Positions 60,929 through 64,000 of a DNA stretch of 64,000 nt are shown here, piece after piece. The stretch is from RGIG1681 sp964646345 (GTDB taxonomy: Bacteria > Bacillota > Clostridia > Christensenellales > UBA1242), in the NCBI GenBank assembly GCA_964646345.1, contig CAZYDU010000002.1:168410-232409 (forward strand), read 5' to 3'. The notes beneath the pieces are model-generated. The model had not been told where the DNA came from. It searched no databases and saw only the letters and a list, made by a program, of their open reading frames with translations. The translations under genes were made by a program, and so were the position numbers. How positions within the stretch are numbered: position 1 is the first letter of the stretch; each line of letters starts with the position of its first letter.

Positions 60929-61585
60929 ATGATTAAATCAAAATCTTGGAACTGGGATATTGTCGATAAAAACGATTTTTATTGGAACTCTCCAGCCCCA
61001 GAAATTTACTATTTGGCTGAAAACTGGAAATCTAAAAATATAAAAAAGATTCTTGATATTGGTTGCGGATTTGGAAGAAACGCAATTTTCTTAGCAAAAC
61101 AAGGATTTACACTTGACGGTTTTGACCTTTCTGAAACAAGTGTAAATGAAACAATTAAAAAAGCGAAAAAACAAGGCATTGATTTTTCACACTTTGTGGT
61201 TGCCGATATGTTAAAATTTCCTTACCCAGACGAAAGTTTTGATGCAGTTCTGGCATTTAATGTTATTTCACACACCGACAAAGAAGGCTTTAACCAAATT
61301 TTAAACGAAATAAAAAGAGTCTTAAAACCAAACGGCGAAGCATACTTTACCCTTGGTTCTAAAGAATCTTTTTGGTTTAATAACCCAGTCTGCACCTATG
61401 TTGACGAAAACACAAGAATACGCATTGAAGACGGTCCAGAAAATGGTATCCCACATTTTTACATTGACGATGACGACTGTTTTACACTTTTTAACGACTT
61501 TAAAATTATAAAAATCAATGAACTTCGTGAACTTACTCAATATGGAAACTTTAGTCCACACTATCATGTTTGGCTGAAAAAATAA
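60929..61585 (+). CDS. Class I SAM-dependent methyltransferase
   Basis: The 218-residue protein has a complete methyltransferase-11-type fold. Motif I is ILDIGCGFGRNAIFLA (near residue 40), the acidic motif II DGFDLSE, and LAFNVISHTDKEGFNQIL and RVLKPNGEAYFTLGS follow. AAGAGGAG precedes the ATG. The substrate is unknown. It is unrelated in detail to the tandem pair at 23.3-24.9 kb. No clear terminator follows. Confidence 0.88.
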   Translation: MIKSKSWNWDIVDKNDFYWNSPAPEIYYLAENWKSKNIKKILDIGCGFGRNAIFLAKQGFTLDGFDLSETSVNETIKKAKKQGIDFSHFVVADMLKFPYPDESFDAVLAFNVISHTDKEGFNQILNEIKRVLKPNGEAYFTLGSKESFWFNNPVCTYVDENTRIRIEDGPENGIPHFYIDDDDCFTLFNDFKIIKINELRELTQYGNFSPHYHVWLKK

Positions 61586-61596
61586 TACCTTATCTC

Positions 61597-61705
61597 GTCC
61601 ACTTCGCCGAACGAACTAGCTTGCATTCATGATTTCTCTTATCTCTAATTTTCCATTCTCACACAACTCATTCAAACGACTCATTCTGCTCGACAAGTTC
61701 GGTTC
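61597..61705. repeat. tRNA-flanking dispersed repeat, copy 2
   Basis: CTTCGCCGAACGAACTAGCT, then a variable T-rich stretch, ACAACTCATTC and TGCTCG-CAAGTT. The same order occurs at about 56547-56650. Both copies lie on the 3' side of a minus-strand tRNA gene, next to its terminator. Confidence 0.8.
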
Positions 61706-61708
61706 TTG

Positions 61709-61768
61709 GGTGCTACCAGAACACAAAAAAAAGACCCTTACGAGTCTTATTTGTGTTCTGGTAGCACC
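61709..61768. repeat. Inverted repeat built from the tRNA-Glu 3' end
   Basis: The 18-bp arms GGTGCTACCAGAACACAA (61709-61726) and TTGTGTTCTGGTAGCACC (61751-61768) are perfect inverted copies. The right arm is the last 10 nt of tRNA-Glu plus its trailer. Between them lies the tRNA terminator, AAGACTC-GTAA-GGGTCTT with eight T (61727-61747, minus strand). Confidence 0.9.
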
Positions 61769-61833
61769 ACGGAGAATCGAACTCCGGTCCCACGCGTGAG
61801 AGGCGTGTGTCCTAACCGCTAGACTATGATGCC
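61759..61833 (-). tRNA. tRNA-Glu (CTC anticodon)
   Basis: A 75-nt cloverleaf with encoded CCA. Anticodon stem CACGC/GCGTG and loop CTCTCAC give CTC, reading GAG. T-stem CGGAG/CTCCG surrounds TTCGATT. The first acceptor pair is G-U. It has its own promoter (61848-61876). Confidence 0.94.
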
Positions 61834-61847
61834 ATATAACAAGCATG

Positions 61848-61876
61848 ATTATATCATACTTGATTTTATTTTGCAA
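61848..61876 (-). promoter_or_regulatory. Promoter of tRNA-Glu
   Basis: TTGCAA, 17 nt, TATAAT with a TGA extension, about 14 nt before the mature tRNA 5' end. Confidence 0.75.
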
Positions 61877-61891
61877 TAATTTTTTTATATT

Positions 61892-62287
61892 TTACTCGAT
61901 TTTTGACCTATAGGCCCAAGTTTTATCTTCTTCTTTTTTCAAAAATTCTTCAGTTGAAATCTCTTTGTGTTTTTTCACACTTCGACCAGAATACCTAAGT
62001 TCTTCTTCATATTGTTCACGTTTTTTGATTTCATCTTTAATAGTTTTTAAATAGCTATCCGCTCCAGTAAGAGAACCAGCATATTTTTTTGATATGTTTT
62101 TAATTTTTCTTGTGCCACGTGAAGAATAAATATCAAACCTTACATCTTTAAATTCATTGGCAATTTCGTCAGCTAACTTTTGATTTATAACGCTTTTCAT
62201 CATTTCTATTTCAGAAACAAAACCTTTCAAATCATCTAAACTGTAATCCACAATTTTCGATTCGTCAAAATCCTTAAACTTAGCCAT
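61892..62287 (-). CDS. Hypothetical charged protein, 131 residues
   Basis: A highly charged, mostly helical protein with no membrane segment or cysteine. It begins MAKFKDFDESKIVDYSLDDL and has a Lys/Arg/Glu-rich C-terminal third. GGGGGG lies before the ATG. It starts 1 nt after the 237-residue gene, so the two form an operon. No family is recognised. Its C-terminus faces the tRNA-Glu promoter without a terminator between. Confidence 0.75.
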   Translation of the reverse strand: MAKFKDFDESKIVDYSLDDLKGFVSEIEMMKSVINQKLADEIANEFKDVRFDIYSSRGTRKIKNISKKYAGSLTGADSYLKTIKDEIKKREQYEEELRYSGRSVKKHKEISTEEFLKKEEDKTWAYRSKIE

Positions 62288-62288
62288 A

Positions 62289-63002
62289 CTACCCCCCTAT
62301 AACATCGCCAACCAAATTACTAATTTGCAAAAACTTAACCTTTAATTCTTTATTTTTAGAAATAGAATTATTAATCATGATAACAAATGACTCAAAATAT
62401 TTTGTATCTTTTTCTCTAACAGCTTTTTCAAATGCTTCTAAAATTTTGATAAACTCATCTTTTCTTATTGTCAAATGCTTAAATTTCTTTTGAATAATAA
62501 TCGTTTGTTTAAAATCACTAAGCAAACCTTCTAAAAGTTCAAATTCATCAACTTGCTTTGGTTTATCCGTAAAAATAACTTCAGGCTCGCTTTCGATATT
62601 AAGTTTTCTCAAGATTAACATCTTAAACTCAACAATAATATTTTTACAAAATAGTTCAAAAGGCTTTGTTTCGCTATCATAAGAAAAATATTTATCCAAA
62701 ACCATTGTTATATCCAAATTCTTATCGTCAATATTGCTCAAAAAACAAAAGATAAATGCAAGCCTATCATCATCACTTTCAGGAAGTTTTATAAAGTTAG
62801 ATTTAACTGCATTTTTCCATGCAACAATAAAATCAAAATTAATCATACTTTTTGCAATAACATTGTAAACATCTTGAGTGTTTGCTATTGATAAAAGTAT
62901 ATCAGAAATTTTTTTATCTATCAAAATATATTTAGACTCTAAAGTACTTGAAACAGCATTTAAAAAGTCATCAATATTAACATTTTTTTTCGTATTAGCC
63001 AT
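62289..63002 (-). CDS. Hypothetical helical protein, 237 residues
   Basis: A soluble, mostly alpha-helical protein, beginning MANTKKNVNIDDFLNAVSST, with no recognised domain. AGGTGAT precedes the ATG. It is the first gene of a two-gene operon with the 131-residue protein, divergent from the DUF4364 gene. Physical interaction between the two products is suggested only by their tight coupling. Confidence 0.75.
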   Translation of the reverse strand: MANTKKNVNIDDFLNAVSSTLESKYILIDKKISDILLSIANTQDVYNVIAKSMINFDFIVAWKNAVKSNFIKLPESDDDRLAFIFCFLSNIDDKNLDITMVLDKYFSYDSETKPFELFCKNIIVEFKMLILRKLNIESEPEVIFTDKPKQVDEFELLEGLLSDFKQTIIIQKKFKHLTIRKDEFIKILEAFEKAVREKDTKYFESFVIMINNSISKNKELKVKFLQISNLVGDVIGG

Positions 63003-63155
63003 AATATCACCTATATTAAAAATATATCATAGAATTTGATTTGTTACAACTAAACTTTAGCAAAAGAGTAAAATTTTTACAAAATATGTCGTTTTGTATT
63101 TCCTTTTTTAAATTTATATGTTATCATTATACTAGAATTTTTTAAGGGTGGAGAA

Positions 63156-63674
63156 ATGGATACAACAATTAGCAAACTAATTTTACTATATGTATTTGAC
63201 CAAATGGAAATTCCAATAACCATCGAAACATTAAACGACATGTGTTGCAGTCAAAATGATTGGCTAACATACATGACACTAACTGAAGTTTTGCCAGAAC
63301 TTGTGCAAGCGAATTTTGTATTTTTGGATAATAGTTCAAAAACTGCATATTATAAAATTACACCAGAAGGCAGAGATTGTTTAAACTATTTCTTTATGAA
63401 AATACCATCTTCAACAAGAAAAGAAATTGGTGCTTACATCAAGAAAAACCGTCAAGAATACAAACGCAGGCAAGAATATTTTAAAGACTATTTCCAAAAT
63501 AAAGATGGAACTTACACAGTTATTTTGAAAATACTAGAACCTATGGGAACTAGACTAGATTTAAAACTAAATGTTGCAAATCGTGCTGAAGCAAAAGCAG
63601 TCTTTAATAAATGGAACAACTCAGCTGGCGAAGTTTATGCTTCAATTTATAAATTATTAATTGATGGAGATTAG
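63156..63674 (+). CDS. DUF4364 winged-helix-like protein
   Basis: The 172-residue protein matches the clostridial DUF4364 family. The N-terminal SKLILLYVFDQMEIPIT and LPELVQANFV...YYKITPEGRD look like a winged helix, and the C-terminal half has the ILEPMGTRLDLKLNV strand pattern. A regulatory role is likely but unproven. GGTGGAG precedes the ATG, and TATACT lies about 22 nt further up. It forms a pair with the TSCPD gene 3 nt downstream. Confidence 0.85.
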   Translation: MDTTISKLILLYVFDQMEIPITIETLNDMCCSQNDWLTYMTLTEVLPELVQANFVFLDNSSKTAYYKITPEGRDCLNYFFMKIPSSTRKEIGAYIKKNRQEYKRRQEYFKDYFQNKDGTYTVILKILEPMGTRLDLKLNVANRAEAKAVFNKWNNSAGEVYASIYKLLIDGD

Positions 63675-63677
63675 AAT

Positions 63678-63923
63678 ATGGAAACCTACAAAACAAGCGG
63701 TGTATGCTCTAGAACAATAGACTTTGAAATCGAAAATAATATTATCAAACATGTTAAATTCAATGGCGGATGCTTGGGAAACACACAAGGCGTTGCAAAA
63801 CTTGTAGTTGGAAGAAGTGTAGATGAAGTTATTTCCCTGCTTTCAGGCATTCAATGTAGAAACGGCACATCTTGCCCAGACCAACTCGCTAAAGCCCTAG
63901 AGCAATACAAACAAACACATTAA
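63678..63923 (+). CDS. TSCPD-domain protein (TIGR03905 family)
   Basis: The 81-residue protein has the TSCPD motif in GTSCPDQLAKAL near the C-terminus and further cysteines in GVCSRTIDF, GGCLGNTQG and QCRNG. This resembles the C-terminal domain of vitamin B12-dependent ribonucleotide reductase, and the stand-alone family is common in Clostridia. Its function is not established; metal or redox binding through the cysteines is plausible. GGAGATT precedes the ATG. Confidence 0.9.
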   Translation: METYKTSGVCSRTIDFEIENNIIKHVKFNGGCLGNTQGVAKLVVGRSVDEVISLLSGIQCRNGTSCPDQLAKALEQYKQTH

Positions 63924-63929
63924 TTTTTA

Positions 63930-63963
63930 CCAAAAAAAATCACGGAAATTCCGTGATTTTTTA
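63930..63963. terminator. Bidirectional terminator after the TSCPD gene
   Basis: AAAAAATCACGGAA and TTCCGTGATTTTTT form a near-perfect palindrome flanked by A/T runs. It would serve the plus-strand gene and any minus-strand gene entering from the right edge. Confidence 0.85.
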
Positions 63964-64000
63964 TTTATTCTTCATCTTCATCAGATTCAGATTATTCGCT

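Noticed and set aside
61616..61876. Minus-strand frame of 86 codons
   Set aside because: It is a read-through of tRNA-Glu, its terminator and the inverted repeat.
63964..64000. Possible 3' end of a minus-strand gene with an acidic C-terminus
   Set aside because: The frame giving a Ser/Asp/Glu-rich end is interrupted by a TAA at 63992-63994. Too little sequence is present to decide between a gene end and noncoding DNA.

Overview
The window looks like a chromosomal segment of a low-GC, Gram-positive, Clostridia-like member of the Bacillota, probably an uncultivated or host-associated lineage. The evidence is the strongly AT-rich sequence, AAGGAG-type ribosome sites, sigma-A promoters close to TTGACA/TATAAT, a T-box leader on ileS, a CIRCE operator on clpB, and WhiA, SpoVG, SpoVB-type flippase, SpoIIQ-like M23, DUF4364 and TSCPD proteins. 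TGA is used as a stop codon. The genus cannot be assigned from sequence alone. Nearly all genes lie on the minus strand. I see no prophage, transposase, CRISPR array or rRNA.

Layout. 1-6.7 kb: whiA, a PHP phosphoesterase with a long Q/N-rich tail, murB, a solute-binding protein and uvrC. 6.7-9.7 kb: three tandem paralogous kinase-fold proteins of unknown target. 9.8-17.2 kb: prfA-prmC, rpmE, a 33-codon orphan small ORF, T-box-controlled ileS and an orphan HipA-like kinase. 17.4-26.6 kb: murC, a COG2509-type flavoprotein, spoVG, galU; then a plus-strand SPFH/zinc-ribbon protein and two tandem methyltransferases; then pyrG, whose glutaminase site is destroyed. 26.7-34.6 kb: pepF, a repeat element, DUF378, secG, tpiA, pgk, dusB and a flippase. 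34.6-40.3 kb: a run of membrane-anchored and surface proteins (Ig-like, beta-helix, lipoprotein). 40.3-51.4 kb: pyk, an M23 peptidase, a UPF0104-type membrane protein, a PrsA-like foldase, mfd, pth and a degenerate GlmU-like protein. The last group keeps the familiar glmU-pth-mfd-prsA order. 51.5-56.3 kb: tadA, an M14 peptidase, a CPBP protease and a YycJ-type hydrolase in one overlapping operon, then an M1-like lipoprotein. 56.3-64 kb: tRNA-Gly with a duplicated 3' flank, two divergent NDK-like genes, CIRCE-clpB, a methyltransferase, tRNA-Glu, two unknown genes, DUF4364 and TSCPD genes.

Most functions are housekeeping: envelope precursors (murB, murC, galU, flippase), glycolysis (tpiA, pgk, pyk), translation (ileS, prfA, prmC, rpmE, pth, tadA, dusB), repair (uvrC, mfd) and proteostasis (clpB, prsA-like, pepF). 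The most striking observation is the CTP synthase that has lost both the catalytic Cys and His of its glutamine amidotransferase domain. Next come the kinase-fold triplet, a class of genes that appear leaderless (a -10 box 6-7 nt before ATG and no Shine-Dalgarno), the GlmU-like pseudoenzyme and the paired NDK variants.
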